Assembly: GCF_003049735.1 (NCBI RefSeq)
Contig: NZ_PIRM01000005.1
Span: 1 to 64,000 of the forward strand
Length of the DNA stretch: 64,000 nt
From: Campylobacter concisus
GTDB lineage: Bacteria > Campylobacterota > Campylobacteria > Campylobacterales > Campylobacteraceae
Reading direction: 5' to 3'
A model generated the notes under the pieces. It ran no database searches, was not told where the DNA came from, and saw only the letters and a program-made list of their open reading frames with translations. A program made the translations under genes and the position numbers. Below are positions 8,191-16,477 of the stretch, one piece after another. The first letter of the stretch is position 1. Every line of letters starts with the position of its first letter.

Positions 8191-8760
8191 ATGGCAGCAG
8201 TAGCTGGTATAGTTAAAAGTGTTTCATCTGATGTTATAGCGATAGACCAAAATGATCATGTAAGAGTTTTAGACGTAAATGATAAAGTATATATCGGAGA
8301 GGCTATAAAGGGCGAGAGTGAAAGCTCAAGTATTACAATCACTGCGAATGATGGACAAGATATATCAATAAACGGATACGATACTCTTTGGCTAGATAGT
8401 AGCGTAGTAAGCGATGATATTGGTGAGTCTAGTATAGATACTGACGCATTGTTTAAAGCACTTCTTGGCAATGATTATGTATCGATTTTAGATCATATAA
8501 ATGAAAAAGTAGATGATATCCTTAGCGCAACCAATTTAGAGCAAGAAGAGCTAAATGATGAGGCTAGTGTAAGTATTAGTTTTAATGAAATAGATCCAAA
8601 TTTAGCAAATGAACATGGATTAAGAGAAGATGATTTTTTAGCTAAAATAAACGAACATAAAGAGAGCGATAAGCAGATAGATCCTAGCTTTGAGCATACA
8701 AATCTTAACGCAACTACGATATATATAGATATCGATAACGACTTAAATAAACTTTCATAA
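8191..8760 (+). CDS. Stand-alone LapA-type retention module protein
   Basis: A 189-aa acidic protein without a signal peptide. Residues 1-75 (MAAVAGIVKSVSSDVIAID ... VLDVNDKVYIGE ... ITITANDGQDISINGYDTLWLD) follow the pattern of the N-terminal retention module of LapA/FrhA-type RTX adhesins, which plugs the outer-membrane TolC-like pore and holds the fibre on the cell. Those proteins normally run to thousands of residues. Here the frame stops at 189 aa and a terminator follows at once, so no repeats or type I secretion signal are attached. No dialanine AAG cleavage site for a LapG protease is seen after the module. Residues 90-189 are an acidic linker-like region. It is either a remnant of a lost adhesin or a small independent protein. 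Strong RBS AAGGA. Confidence 0.6.
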   Translation: MAAVAGIVKSVSSDVIAIDQNDHVRVLDVNDKVYIGEAIKGESESSSITITANDGQDISINGYDTLWLDSSVVSDDIGESSIDTDALFKALLGNDYVSILDHINEKVDDILSATNLEQEELNDEASVSISFNEIDPNLANEHGLREDDFLAKINEHKESDKQIDPSFEHTNLNATTIYIDIDNDLNKLS

Positions 8761-8783
8761 ATTTGAGCTTTTTGCTCAAATTT
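8759..8783 (+). terminator. Terminator after the retention-module gene
   Basis: The 10-bp stem AAATTTGAGC/GCTCAAATTT with a T5 loop overlaps the stop codon and is followed by CTTCTGTTTT. Confidence 0.7.
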
Positions 8784-8821
8784 CTTCTGTTTTAAAAAAC
8801 TCAAATTTATCTAATATCCTC

Positions 8822-8827
8822 TATAAT
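8822..8827 (+). promoter_or_regulatory. -10 box of thiD
   Basis: A perfect TATAAT lies 25 bases before the thiD ATG, with AAAGGA as RBS between them. Confidence 0.6.
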
Positions 8828-8852
8828 AAGCCAAAAATTTCAAAGGAAAACG

Positions 8853-9587
8853 ATGAAAAAAATTCTGATCATCGCAGGCTCTTGTAATAGCGGCACAGCT
8901 GGGCTTCAAGCAGATATAAAAACATGTGCTAGGCTTAATTGTTATAGTGCAACAGCGGTAACTTCTTTGGTCGCTGAGACTACGGATGCTGTAAAAAGCG
9001 TGGTTTGCTTAGAGCCTAGTTTTGTCAAAGATCAGCTAAATACACTTGCGGAAGAATTTAGCTTTGATGCGATTAAGATAGGCATGTTATTTAGTGAAGA
9101 GATTATGGAAGTGGTGCGTGAGTTTTTACTAACTCAAAATACCAAAGTAGTGCTTGATCCGGTTTGCGTCTCAAAAAGCGGACACAAGCTTATAAAAGAT
9201 AGTGCGGTGGCAAAACTAAAAGAGCTAATGAGTTTAGCTACGGTAACTACTCCAAATTTAGATGAGGCAAATGTACTCTTTGGTGATGATTATAAAGATC
9301 TGCCTTGTGATGTCATCGTAAAGAAACATATCAGCGAAGATAGCAGCATAGACACACTTTATAAAAAAGATGGCTCGCTAAGAAATTTTAAAACCCCACT
9401 TGTTAATCCGCTTGTAATGAGTGGAACTGGTTGTAGCTTCTCAACTGCACTTGCTTGCTTTTTAGCAAAGGGCAAGAGCCTAGAGGAGTCTATACAACTT
9501 TCAAAAGAGTATATTTGCTCTATCATAAAAGAGAGCATAGATACAAAACTTGGCAAAAATCGCTTACTTTGGCATGGAGCGAAGTAA
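8853..9587 (+). CDS. thiD: Hydroxymethylpyrimidine/phosphomethylpyrimidine kinase
   Basis: A 244-aa ribokinase-fold enzyme of thiamine synthesis that phosphorylates HMP and HMP-P. Visible motifs are the N-terminal IIAGSCNSGTAGLQADIKT substrate loop, VVLDPVCVSKSG in the middle and the anion-hole motif MSGTGCSFSTALAC with its catalytic region. The cytosolic monomer length (about 245-265 aa) fits. It has its own promoter. Convergent with the RDD gene, whose stop codon lies 3 bases away, and no terminator separates them. Confidence 0.93.
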   Translation: MKKILIIAGSCNSGTAGLQADIKTCARLNCYSATAVTSLVAETTDAVKSVVCLEPSFVKDQLNTLAEEFSFDAIKIGMLFSEEIMEVVREFLLTQNTKVVLDPVCVSKSGHKLIKDSAVAKLKELMSLATVTTPNLDEANVLFGDDYKDLPCDVIVKKHISEDSSIDTLYKKDGSLRNFKTPLVNPLVMSGTGCSFSTALACFLAKGKSLEESIQLSKEYICSIIKESIDTKLGKNRLLWHGAK

Positions 9588-9590
9588 AAT

Positions 9591-10013
9591 TTATCCCTCT
9601 GATCTTTGCACGGCAGCTGAGTGAGTGATGATGTCGTGTAGATTTAGTTTATCTTTTCTAAAGAAACAAAGGCAAAGTCCAAGTATGCTAAAGCCAGCAA
9701 AGGCAAAGCAAATTTGGCGCAAGATGGTGTGAAAAAAGCTTAGTTTTCTACCGGTTTTTAGGTTTATTAGATAAATTTCTTGTGCTTTGTAGCCTGGGGT
9801 TTGTGCTTTTATGCTAAAAAAAAGGCACATTATAAGTGAGATCAGGCTATTTGCACCAAAAATGGCAATTTGGTTATGTAAAAATGCCTCTTTGCCATCA
9901 AGCACAAGATATGTTGTCGCATAAAATATCGGCATACCGATGATAAAAAGATCGATAACAAAGGCCTTTGCTCTAGCCCAAATAGGTGCGATTTTTGCCT
10001 TTTGCTTTGCCAA
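9591..10013 (-). CDS. RDD family membrane protein
   Basis: A 140-aa protein with the family signature near the N-terminus (WARAKAFVIDLFII, where R and D are the conserved residues), helices at about 18-38, 48-70 and 103-123, and the middle motif TPGYKAQEIYLINLKTGRKLS. The function of the family is largely unknown; some members act as small transporters. It is the last gene of a minus-strand operon purM - 85-aa gene - RDD, 1 base after the gene before it. Confidence 0.85.
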   Translation of the reverse strand: MAKQKAKIAPIWARAKAFVIDLFIIGMPIFYATTYLVLDGKEAFLHNQIAIFGANSLISLIMCLFFSIKAQTPGYKAQEIYLINLKTGRKLSFFHTILRQICFAFAGFSILGLCLCFFRKDKLNLHDIITHSAAVQRSEG

Positions 10014-10014
10014 C

Positions 10015-10272
10015 TCAATTTCCTGTATTTATGTAGATACGGCTAAATTTCTCCCAGTCATATAGATAGACTAGGTTGTCACTCTCGCCATTATCATGCG
10101 TGACGCAGAGCATAGTAGAGGTGCGTGAGACCTTGCACCAGTGACTATAGAGATCAAGTTTTTTGATATCGCTTTCTAGTACACCAGAACAGCCTATATA
10201 TTCATAAATGCTAAGATCAAAAAAGCTCTTATTTCCGGTCCTTAGCAAGCATTTTTTACTATTTTCTTGCAT
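10015..10272 (-). CDS. Conserved-looking small protein, function unknown
   Basis: An 85-aa protein that I do not recognise. It has four cysteines (C8, C28, C46, C56), mixed charge, no signal peptide and no membrane segment. Its ATG overlaps the purM stop by one base (TAATG), so it is translated by coupling to purM; the RDD gene follows after 1 base. Tight packing on both sides supports a real gene. Confidence 0.65.
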   Translation of the reverse strand: MQENSKKCLLRTGNKSFFDLSIYEYIGCSGVLESDIKKLDLYSHWCKVSRTSTMLCVTHDNGESDNLVYLYDWEKFSRIYINTGN

Positions 10273-11255
10273 TAAACTAGCTCTACACCTTTGCCATTTA
10301 CTACTTCGCCTATCACGTAGCCATCGCTGCTAGCTAGGACAGTATTGACATTTTCTTTAGGCACAACTAATATCATGCCAACGCCCATGTTAAAGGTTCT
10401 CATCATCTCGCTTTCTTCTACTTTTTGAGCAATGATTTTAAAAATTTCAGGCGTTTTTATAGTGCTTTTTTGTACTTTTGCACCAAGTCCAGCAGGGAAG
10501 ACGCGAGGCAAGTTTTCAACTATGCCACCACCGGTGATGTGAGCCATTGCTGTGATCTTATCTTTTAAACTTAAAAAGTCGCTCACATAAATTCTTGTTG
10601 GTTCAAGAAGTACGTCGATGAGCTTTTTATCGCCAACTTTTTCATCAAATTTTAGTCCAAGCTCGCTAACTACTTTTCTTGCAAGAGAGAAGCCATTTGA
10701 GTGCAGACCACTGCTTGGAAGCGCGACTAAAACGTCACCAGCTTTTACAAATTTGCTTCTGTCGATCTCATCAGCCTCGGCGATACCAACGGCAAATCCA
10801 GCAAGATCGAAGTCGCCTTTTTCATACATCGATGGCATCTCGGCTGTCTCACCGCCAATCAGCGCGCACTGAGCCTTTTTGCAGCCATTTGCGATGCTTT
10901 TTACCACCTCTTTGGCACTCTCTATCTCAAGCTTTGCCGTTGCGTAGTAATCGAGAAAAAAGAGTGGTGTGGCGAAGTTGCAGATGAGATCATTCACGCA
11001 CATTGCGACTAGATCCTCGCCAACGCCATCAAATTTCTTAGCGTCGATAGCTAAGCGAAGCTTTGTACCAACGCCATCAGTCGCTCCCAAAATGGCTGGG
11101 TTTTTATATCCACTTGGTAGTCTGACTGCTCCTGAAAATGACCCAATGCCACCTATAACGTTTGGTGTTTGTGTAGATTTTACGAAAGGCTTTATCGCCT
11201 CAACAAAGCTATTTCCAGCATCTATATCCACTCCAGCATCTTTATAGCTTATCAT
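10272..11255 (-). CDS. purM: Phosphoribosylformylglycinamidine cyclo-ligase (AIR synthetase)
   Basis: A 327-aa enzyme of purine synthesis that closes FGAM to AIR with ATP. Typical motifs are present: GGIGSFSGAV near residue 36, the ATP-binding loop GATDGVGTKL, CVNDLICNFATPLFFLDYYA, GGETAEMP, GLHSNGFSLAR and AHITGGGIVENLPRV. First gene of a three-gene minus-strand operon, divergent from coaE. The length is slightly shorter than the usual 340-350 aa. Confidence 0.95.
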   Translation of the reverse strand: MISYKDAGVDIDAGNSFVEAIKPFVKSTQTPNVIGGIGSFSGAVRLPSGYKNPAILGATDGVGTKLRLAIDAKKFDGVGEDLVAMCVNDLICNFATPLFFLDYYATAKLEIESAKEVVKSIANGCKKAQCALIGGETAEMPSMYEKGDFDLAGFAVGIAEADEIDRSKFVKAGDVLVALPSSGLHSNGFSLARKVVSELGLKFDEKVGDKKLIDVLLEPTRIYVSDFLSLKDKITAMAHITGGGIVENLPRVFPAGLGAKVQKSTIKTPEIFKIIAQKVEESEMMRTFNMGVGMILVVPKENVNTVLASSDGYVIGEVVNGKGVELV

Positions 11256-11300
11256 CTTTGCCCTTTTTTGTAATTTTTTAAAACTTTAGCCAAAAGTTGC

Positions 11301-11306
11301 TAAAAT
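11301..11306 (+). promoter_or_regulatory. -10 box of coaE
   Basis: TAAAAT inside TTGCTAAAATTG. Transcription would start near 11313, which rules out a coaE start at the upstream TTG (11297) and favours the TTG at 11336. Confidence 0.45.
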
Positions 11307-11335
11307 TGTCATCAATTTTCAAAAATGGAGCGAGT

Positions 11336-11938
11336 TTGCAGAAATTTCCAAACGCTTATGTCATCACAGGCTCGATCGCTAGCGGTAAAAGCACAGCTAT
11401 AAATTTACTAAAAGAACGAGGCTTTAGTGTGATTGATGCGGATATGATCGCTCATGAACAGCTTGAAATTTGTAAATGTGAGATAGCGAGAGTTTTTAAA
11501 GAGCAAATTTTAGACGAAGTTGGCAAGATCGATCGTAAAAAACTTGGTGCCATTGTTTTTAATAATCCAAAAAAATTAAAAATTTTAGAGCAAATTTTGC
11601 ATCCAAAGATAAAGGAAGAAATTTTATCTCGCGCTACGAAGCTTGAGTGCTTGGGGCAGGTTTATTTTGTCGATATCCCTTTGTTTTTTGAAAAAAAGGA
11701 GCGTTACAGCGAGTTTAAAAATGTAGCCGTGATCTACGCGCCAAAAGAGCTTTTGCTAAGCCGTTTAATGAGCCGAAACGGGTTAAGCTTAAATGAGGCA
11801 AAAGCTAGAGTAGAGCTTCAGATGGATATCGAGAAAAAGCGAAAAATGGCAAAATTTATTATCGATAATAGCGGCGACAGGGAGAATTTAAAGCTGGAAC
11901 TAGAGAAATTTATAAAGCAAATTTGCGCTACTTTTTGA
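11336..11938 (+). CDS. coaE: Dephospho-CoA kinase
   Basis: Last step of CoA synthesis (phosphorylation of the 3'-OH of dephospho-CoA). The P-loop is GSIASGKST near residue 10 and the CoA-domain motif DADMIAHE follows. I chose the TTG start at 11336 because GGAG lies 5 bases upstream, the protein then begins QKFPNAYVITG as in relatives, and a -10 box overlaps the region of the longer frame that opens at 11297. The result is 200 aa, normal for CoaE. It converges with and overlaps the end of the decayed alkylation-repair gene by 11 bases. Confidence 0.9.
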   Translation: MQKFPNAYVITGSIASGKSTAINLLKERGFSVIDADMIAHEQLEICKCEIARVFKEQILDEVGKIDRKKLGAIVFNNPKKLKILEQILHPKIKEEILSRATKLECLGQVYFVDIPLFFEKKERYSEFKNVAVIYAPKELLLSRLMSRNGLSLNEAKARVELQMDIEKKRKMAKFIIDNSGDRENLKLELEKFIKQICATF

Positions 11939-12547
11939 TAAATTTACTAGCAAATTTATATGTTTGCAAGCTCTCTTTACTACCAAAATCCCAGCTTTCA
12001 AGCTCGGCTTTTACTAAATTTGGAAATTTCTTGCTTATATCTTTTATTGCGTTACCAACCGACTTTCTAAGATACTCGCTCTCGTCTTCTTTTAGGCTGG
12101 CTAGGCGCCTAATCGCCTCATCTGGGTTATCTTTAAAATAGGGCCTATTTGTCCATATCCTAAGCCCCTCACTTACGGCTCTTTTTGCATTTGCGTTGCC
12201 GTTTTTTAGCCACTCATCGATAACAAAAAGTGCCTGCTCGTAGCCAATTTTCTTGCAAAACTCATCAAAAGCCTTTGCCAGCACCTCTTGAACCCTCCAG
12301 TTTTCATCTTTTGAGACTTCATCTCTCATAAACGCCAAAATTTCTTCACTATCTGATAGGTGCCCAAAGAGAAAAACCGCATACATCCGCACTTGATAGA
12401 CATTCGAGCTGTATGCTAGGAGTGCAAGCTCTTTACAGTGCTCAGCTCCCTTTGCTTTATAGTCACCAAAGCCCTATTTTCTTGTTTTTTAAAGCCATTT
12501 TCTATCAAAGAAAACTCTTTTTCTAAATTTAAGATGAAGCTTTTCAA
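11928..12547 (-). pseudogene. DNA alkylation repair (AlkD-like HEAT repeat) gene with frameshift
   Basis: The intact reading part (11928-12392) gives HEAT-like helices typical of AlkD-type DNA glycosylases (WRVQEVLAKAFDEFCK, LRIWTNRPYF, LRKSVGNAIKDISKKFPNLV). The 5' part continues upstream in another frame: a TTG start at 12547 with AAAGGAG before it codes KSFILNLEKEFSLIENGFKK, and the frame breaks near 12465-12473. Adding one T there joins it as KKQENRAFGDYKAKGAEHCKELALLAYSS into the rest, giving about 206 aa, a normal family length. It is either a single-base deletion that kills the gene or a sequencing error in the run. If only the 3' part is expressed, the first helices are lost. Confidence 0.75.
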
Positions 12548-12622
12548 AGTAGCTCCTTTAAAATCACTAATAACTCTTATCTAAATTTTAGTAAAATCAC
12601 GCAAAAAATAGAAGGACGGATC

Positions 12623-13366
12623 GTGCAAGTCTCAAAATATAACGCCAGCGGCAATGATTTTGTCATATTTCACACATTTTTAAGCAAAGATAGGAGCGAG
12701 CTAGCAAGGCAAATTTGTAGCCGAACAAACGGCGTTGGAGCTGATGGGCTCATCGTGCTTTTGCCTTATGAAAAGGGTGTGAAATGGGAGTTTTACAACA
12801 GCGATGGAAGCTACGCTGCGATGTGTGGCAACGGCTCGCGTGCGGCTGCTAGATATGCCTATCTAAACGGCCTTGTAAGATCGAGCGAATTTGCTCTGCT
12901 AACTGGCAGTGGCGAGGTGATGGCAAGCGTGAAAGATGAGTGCGTCGAGGTCGTGCTAACAAGTCCAAAAATTTTAAGCGAACCACTAAATGAAGGTGGC
13001 AAAACTTGGTACTTTTACGATACTGGTGTGCCTCATCTTGTAAATTTCACGCGAAATTTAGATGAATTTGACGTCAAAGAGTGCAGGGCGCTTCGCCAAA
13101 AATACAATGCAAATGTAAATTTAGCCAAATTTGATGGCGGAGTTTTAAAGGTAAGAACCTACGAAAGGGGCGTGGAGGACGAGACGCTAGCTTGTGGCAC
13201 TGGCATGGCGGCTTGCTTTTATGGCGCTACTTTAAATTTAAACGCAGCGCAATGCCTAAAAGTCTATCCAAAAAGCGGCGAGGAGCTTGGTCTTAGACTA
13301 GAAAACGGCAAAATTTTATTTAGCGGAGCGGTGAAACACTGTTTTGATACGAGTATTGAAATTTAG
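12623..13366 (+). CDS. dapF: Diaminopimelate epimerase
   Basis: A 247-aa cytosolic enzyme that interconverts LL- and meso-DAP for lysine and peptidoglycan. Both catalytic cysteines are visible: one in YAAMCGNGSRAAAR (about residue 72) and one in ETLACGTGMAAC (about residue 196). The start is GTG with GAAGGA 7 bases before it; a TAAAAT box lies near 12592. The gene is followed by about 235 bases without a gene, in which I see only AT-rich sequence and the rplT terminator. Confidence 0.94.
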   Translation: MQVSKYNASGNDFVIFHTFLSKDRSELARQICSRTNGVGADGLIVLLPYEKGVKWEFYNSDGSYAAMCGNGSRAAARYAYLNGLVRSSEFALLTGSGEVMASVKDECVEVVLTSPKILSEPLNEGGKTWYFYDTGVPHLVNFTRNLDEFDVKECRALRQKYNANVNLAKFDGGVLKVRTYERGVEDETLACGTGMAACFYGATLNLNAAQCLKVYPKSGEELGLRLENGKILFSGAVKHCFDTSIEI

Positions 13367-13578
13367 TTTTTAGGGTGAGTTTTATACTTGCTCTTGACTA
13401 GGTTGGCCAGTAACGGTAAGCAAATTTTTCAAATTTATATTACTAAATTTGCGCTTAGCTGATGAAGTAAAATTTTATAGTGGTATTAATTTAAAATTTG
13501 AATACAAAATAACTAAGTTAAAATCTCGAAAAATAAATTTTAATAAAAATTTGAATAGAAATTTAAAAAAAAGAAGAT

Positions 13579-13594
13579 CTCCGCCGAAGCGGAG
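13579..13594 (-). terminator. Intrinsic terminator of the rpmI-rplT operon
   Basis: On the minus strand, CTCCGC-TTCG-GCGGAG is followed by ATCTTCTTTTTTTT. A textbook terminator with a TTCG tetraloop, 9 bases after the rplT stop. Confidence 0.92.
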
Positions 13595-13602
13595 AAAAGG
13601 TG

Positions 13603-13959
13603 TTATTTCAAAGCATCTTTTGCTTGTTTTGCAAGTGCCGCAAATGCCTTCGCGTCATTCATAGCTAGATCAGCTAAAATTTTTCTATCAAGTTCTATGT
13701 TAGCTTTGTTTAAGCCGTTGATAAATCTTGAATAGCTAATGTCGTTTAGTCTGCAAGCTGCGTTGATACGAACGATCCATAAACGTCTGAAATCACGTTT
13801 TTTCTGGCGTCTGTCGCGGTATGCATAAACTAAACTTCTCTCTAGTTGCTCTTTAGCTTTTCTAAAGTGTTTATGTCTAGCACTGAAAAAGCCACGTGCT
13901 AGCTTTAAAACTTTCTTATGGCGTCTTCTTCTAACTACGCCTGTTTTTACTCTTGCCAT
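13603..13959 (-). CDS. rplT: 50S ribosomal protein L20
   Basis: A 118-aa basic protein beginning [20 protein letters not shown], with the conserved [12 protein letters not shown] segment. It binds 23S rRNA early in large-subunit assembly. The 100 bases between rpmI and rplT can form two small hairpins (CTCAC-GAA-GTGAG and CCCC-TAAATTT-GGGG on the plus strand), a possible site for L20 feedback as known in other bacteria. infC is not in this operon; it lies with thrS at 57 kb. Confidence 0.97.
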   Translation of the reverse strand: MARVKTGVVRRRRHKKVLKLARGFFSARHKHFRKAKEQLERSLVYAYRDRRQKKRDFRRLWIVRINAACRLNDISYSRFINGLNKANIELDRKILADLAMNDAKAFAALAKQAKDALK

Positions 13960-14059
13960 ATTTATCCTTTTACAAATTGGCGCTCACGAAGTGAGTCTTG
14001 CCCCTAAATTTGGGGGAGTTTGAATGACTTTTTTGTCAAAAACTTAAATCTACGCTGCT

Positions 14060-14251
14060 TTATACGCCGAGCATTTTGCGAACGGCTGAGACATTTGTGC
14101 TATCCACGTAGTGTGGGCCACGAAGGTCTCTCATACGCTTACTAGGTTTTTTTGTTAAGATATGGCTTCTAAAAGCAGAGCCTCTTTTTATCTTATTTTT
14201 ACCTACTTTAAAGCGCTTAGCAGCACCGCGAACGGTTTTCATCTTTGGCAT
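14060..14251 (-). CDS. rpmI: 50S ribosomal protein L35
   Basis: A 63-aa basic protein: [15 protein letters not shown] at the start and [16 protein letters not shown] near the end, as in L35. First gene of the rpmI-rplT operon, with a TATAAT promoter 45 bases upstream. Confidence 0.96.
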   Translation of the reverse strand: MPKMKTVRGAAKRFKVGKNKIKRGSAFRSHILTKKPSKRMRDLRGPHYVDSTNVSAVRKMLGV

Positions 14252-14295
14252 GCTAATCCTTTTTGAAATTTTATACGCAAGTGCGTAAGTTTTGG

Positions 14296-14301
14296 ATTAT
14301 A
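14296..14301 (-). promoter_or_regulatory. -10 box of rpmI-rplT
   Basis: TATAAT on the minus strand, about 45 bases before the rpmI ATG. Confidence 0.6.
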
Positions 14302-14410
14302 GCGAAAAATCCTTTAGAAAATTTAAATTTCACTTAGACAAAATTTGCAATAAATTTACATTAAACTTAAAAGAATTTTAAATTTTATAATTAAATTATT
14401 AAAAATTGCA

Positions 14411-14416
14411 TATAAT
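14411..14416 (+). promoter_or_regulatory. -10 box of the C69 peptidase gene
   Basis: TATAAT inside GCATATAATCACG, 38 bases before the ATG at 14454; the RBS AAAGGAG lies between. Confidence 0.6.
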
Positions 14417-14453
14417 CACGTGAAGAAATTTTATTTCACTAAAGGAGTAAATA

Positions 14454-15950
14454 ATGAAAGGCAAAATTCTTGCATCAATCGTTGCTATGAGTGCGATTTT
14501 AGGCACAAGTAGCTTGGCATGCACTACTATTTTAGTAGGAGATAAAGCTTCAAATGACGGCTCCATGCTGGTTGCCAGGAGTGCAGACAGTAAGGCTGTA
14601 AAGGCACAAGTCTTTTTGATCCATCCAGCAAAGAAAAACCAAACTGGTATGCATAGCTCAAAAGCCCATGATGGCGCAAATGACTTTACATATCCGCTTC
14701 CAAAAGATGGTATGAGATACACAACCATCGCAAATTCTCACACAAAACTTCATGGAGCAGTCGGCTACAACGAGGCTGGAGTTGGACTAAGTGGCACTGA
14801 GACTATCTACGCAAAAGACGAGCTTTTAAAGATCGACCCATATAACGAAGAGACCGGCATCACCGAAGACGACATCCCAGACGTGCTTTTGCCGCGTATG
14901 AAGAGCGCAAAAGAGGGCGTTAAGCTTCTTGGCGAGATAGTGGAGACAAAGGGCGCTGGAGAGGGCTTTGGCGTGGTATTTATCGACGCAAATGAGCTTT
15001 GGTACTTTGAAACTGGCACAGGCCACAAGTGGATCGCCACAAAGATCGCTCCAGATGAGTATTTCGTCACTGCAAACCAAGGCAGACTTCAAAACTACAA
15101 AGAGAACGACCCAAATTTCATGGGCGCAAAAGATGTGATCAAATTTGCGATCGACAACAAGACTTATGACCCTGCAAAAGACGGAGAATTTAACTTCACA
15201 AAAGCCTATACAAGGGATGATGAGAGGGATATGACCTATAACTACCCACGTGTTTGCTGGGTGCAAAGCATGTTTAATCCAAGCTTAAAACAAGACTTTG
15301 CCGATGGTCAGAAATTCCCGGTATTTTTAAAACCAGAGAAAAAACTAGGAGTTGAAGACCTAAAAGCTGCTATGAGAGCCCACTACGACGGTACCGCGTT
15401 TGATAACTACGCTAGCAAAGATGAAGATAAGAAAAACGTCTACCGCGCTATAAGCGTCTTTAGAACATACGAGTCTCACGTCATGCAGGTGCGCCCGTGG
15501 CTACCAAAAGAGATCGGCCGCGTGACCTACGTAGCTCTTGGCATGGCTGATCTTAGCGTTTATTTGCCGTATTACGAGGGGTTAGATGGCTTTATAAAAG
15601 GCTACTCAGATGGCTCATACGATGCTGACGATACTTCGATATACTGGGTTTATAGAAAGCTTCAAACTCTTGTGATGACTGACTATGAGAAGTATTCACC
15701 GGTGGTTAAAGAGGCCTACGCTAAATTTGAAAAAGAGTTGGCGGTAAAACAGGCTAAATTTGAAGATGAGTACGTAAAGCTTTATAAAAAAGATAAGAAA
15801 AAAGCTGACAAACTCCTAAATGAATTTAGTAAAAAGACTATGCAAGAGGCTAAAGACTTAACTCAGCAGCTTACAAACAAGGTCTTTACTATGCTTACAG
15901 CTGATATGGATGCTAAGCTAAAATCTTTAAATAAAGGCAAAAAAGACTAA
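14454..15950 (+). CDS. Secreted C69-family dipeptidase
   Basis: A 498-aa Ntn-hydrolase of the PepD type (peptidase family C69). A signal peptide of about 22 residues ends directly before C23 (SSLACTTILVGDKASNDGS). Removal of the leader exposes this cysteine as the N-terminal nucleophile. Further family segments are LVARSADS, AVGYNEAGVGLSGTETI and VTANQGRLQ. The C-terminal 90 residues are lysine-rich and helical, perhaps coiled coil. It probably cleaves dipeptides in the periplasm to feed amino-acid uptake; the substrate is not known. Monocistronic, with its own promoter and terminator. Confidence 0.9.
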   Translation: MKGKILASIVAMSAILGTSSLACTTILVGDKASNDGSMLVARSADSKAVKAQVFLIHPAKKNQTGMHSSKAHDGANDFTYPLPKDGMRYTTIANSHTKLHGAVGYNEAGVGLSGTETIYAKDELLKIDPYNEETGITEDDIPDVLLPRMKSAKEGVKLLGEIVETKGAGEGFGVVFIDANELWYFETGTGHKWIATKIAPDEYFVTANQGRLQNYKENDPNFMGAKDVIKFAIDNKTYDPAKDGEFNFTKAYTRDDERDMTYNYPRVCWVQSMFNPSLKQDFADGQKFPVFLKPEKKLGVEDLKAAMRAHYDGTAFDNYASKDEDKKNVYRAISVFRTYESHVMQVRPWLPKEIGRVTYVALGMADLSVYLPYYEGLDGFIKGYSDGSYDADDTSIYWVYRKLQTLVMTDYEKYSPVVKEAYAKFEKELAVKQAKFEDEYVKLYKKDKKKADKLLNEFSKKTMQEAKDLTQQLTNKVFTMLTADMDAKLKSLNKGKKD

Positions 15951-15954
15951 AAGT

Positions 15955-15983
15955 TTTGGGCGTGAAATTTAGTAACGCCCAAA
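15955..15983 (+). terminator. Terminator of the C69 peptidase gene
   Basis: The 9-bp stem TTTGGGCGT/ACGCCCAAA with an 11-nt loop starts 4 bases after the stop codon. Confidence 0.65.
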
Positions 15984-16011
15984 TTTAAACAAAAATTTGG
16001 CAAAGAGCGTC

Positions 16012-16017
16012 TATAAT
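16012..16017 (+). promoter_or_regulatory. -10 box of the metE leader
   Basis: A perfect TATAAT in GTCTATAATGCC. There is no full-length gene between here and metE at 16528, so it would produce a leader of about 500 nt. Confidence 0.5.
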
Positions 16018-16051
16018 GCCAGGCAAATTTTATCTCAAAGGAAAAACGCTG

Positions 16052-16081
16052 ATGCCTTGTCCCATGTATAAAGCTCGTTAA
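16052..16081 (+). CDS. Possible 9-residue leader ORF
   Basis: ATG to TAA codes MPCPMYKAR, with AAAGGA 9 bases upstream and a TATAAT 35 bases before. It could be a leader peptide of the metE transcript or a chance ORF. The two Met among nine codons are suggestive but weak. Confidence 0.2.
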   Translation: MPCPMYKAR

Positions 16082-16289
16082 TTTCGGCAAAAAACATATC
16101 AGCGATTTTCAAAAAACACGCAAATTTTTAAACAATTTTACATTTTTTCACATTGATATAAATCCATTTTTGCTAGCAGGTCCGCTGCATTGTAACTGTA
16201 TTTTTAAAAATAAAACTAAGCAGTGTTTGAAATTTGGTAAGGATCTTTTTAGTAGGATTTTTTATAAATTTTACTTTAGTTTAAGAAGA

Positions 16290-16462
16290 AGTGGGTGTCA
16301 TCCGCCGCGCGTGGTGTGACCTAGACTTGTTGTTTGAGCTGTGCTGGTGATGGTTTGGTTTTTTGGTGGCAGAAGGGGATTCTACTTACGGTCTGCTTGC
16401 AGTTGCGAGCTTGTGACGCAAAACGTCGCCCCTTCCGCCCCCAAGCCCCCACCTACCCCACT
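16290..16462 (+). promoter_or_regulatory. GC-rich structured leader RNA upstream of metE (riboswitch candidate)
   Basis: This part of the leader is far more GC-rich than the surrounding intergenic DNA and folds on paper into a multibranched structure. The closing stem is AGTGGG (16290-16295) with CCCACT (16457-16462). An inner stem is GAAGGGG (16372-16378) with CCCCTTC (16429-16435). Nested inside are GCTTGC-AGTT-GCGAGC (16395-16410) and GACG-CAAAA-CGTC (16415-16427). A terminator follows at 16478. I could not match it to SAM, SAH, THF or TPP classes; a cobalamin class is biologically likely for metE but its box motifs are not convincing. A dispersed GC-rich repeat is the main alternative. 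Confidence 0.5.
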
Positions 16463-16477
16463 GCACGTTCAAAGTTG

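Noticed and set aside
11297..11335. Earlier TTG start for coaE
   Set aside because: It lies upstream of a -10 box at 11301 and gives a 13-residue extension that CoaE lacks; TTG 11336 has GGAG at proper distance.
13449..13664. 71-codon plus-strand ORF before rplT
   Set aside because: It runs through the rplT terminator and into rplT antisense, has a lysine-rich low-complexity product and no RBS.
16160..16260. Cobalamin riboswitch upstream of metE
   Set aside because: TGTAACTGTA, AAGCAGTG and GGTAAGG recall parts of the consensus, but order and B12-box are not convincing. Kept only as a hypothesis for the leader as a whole.
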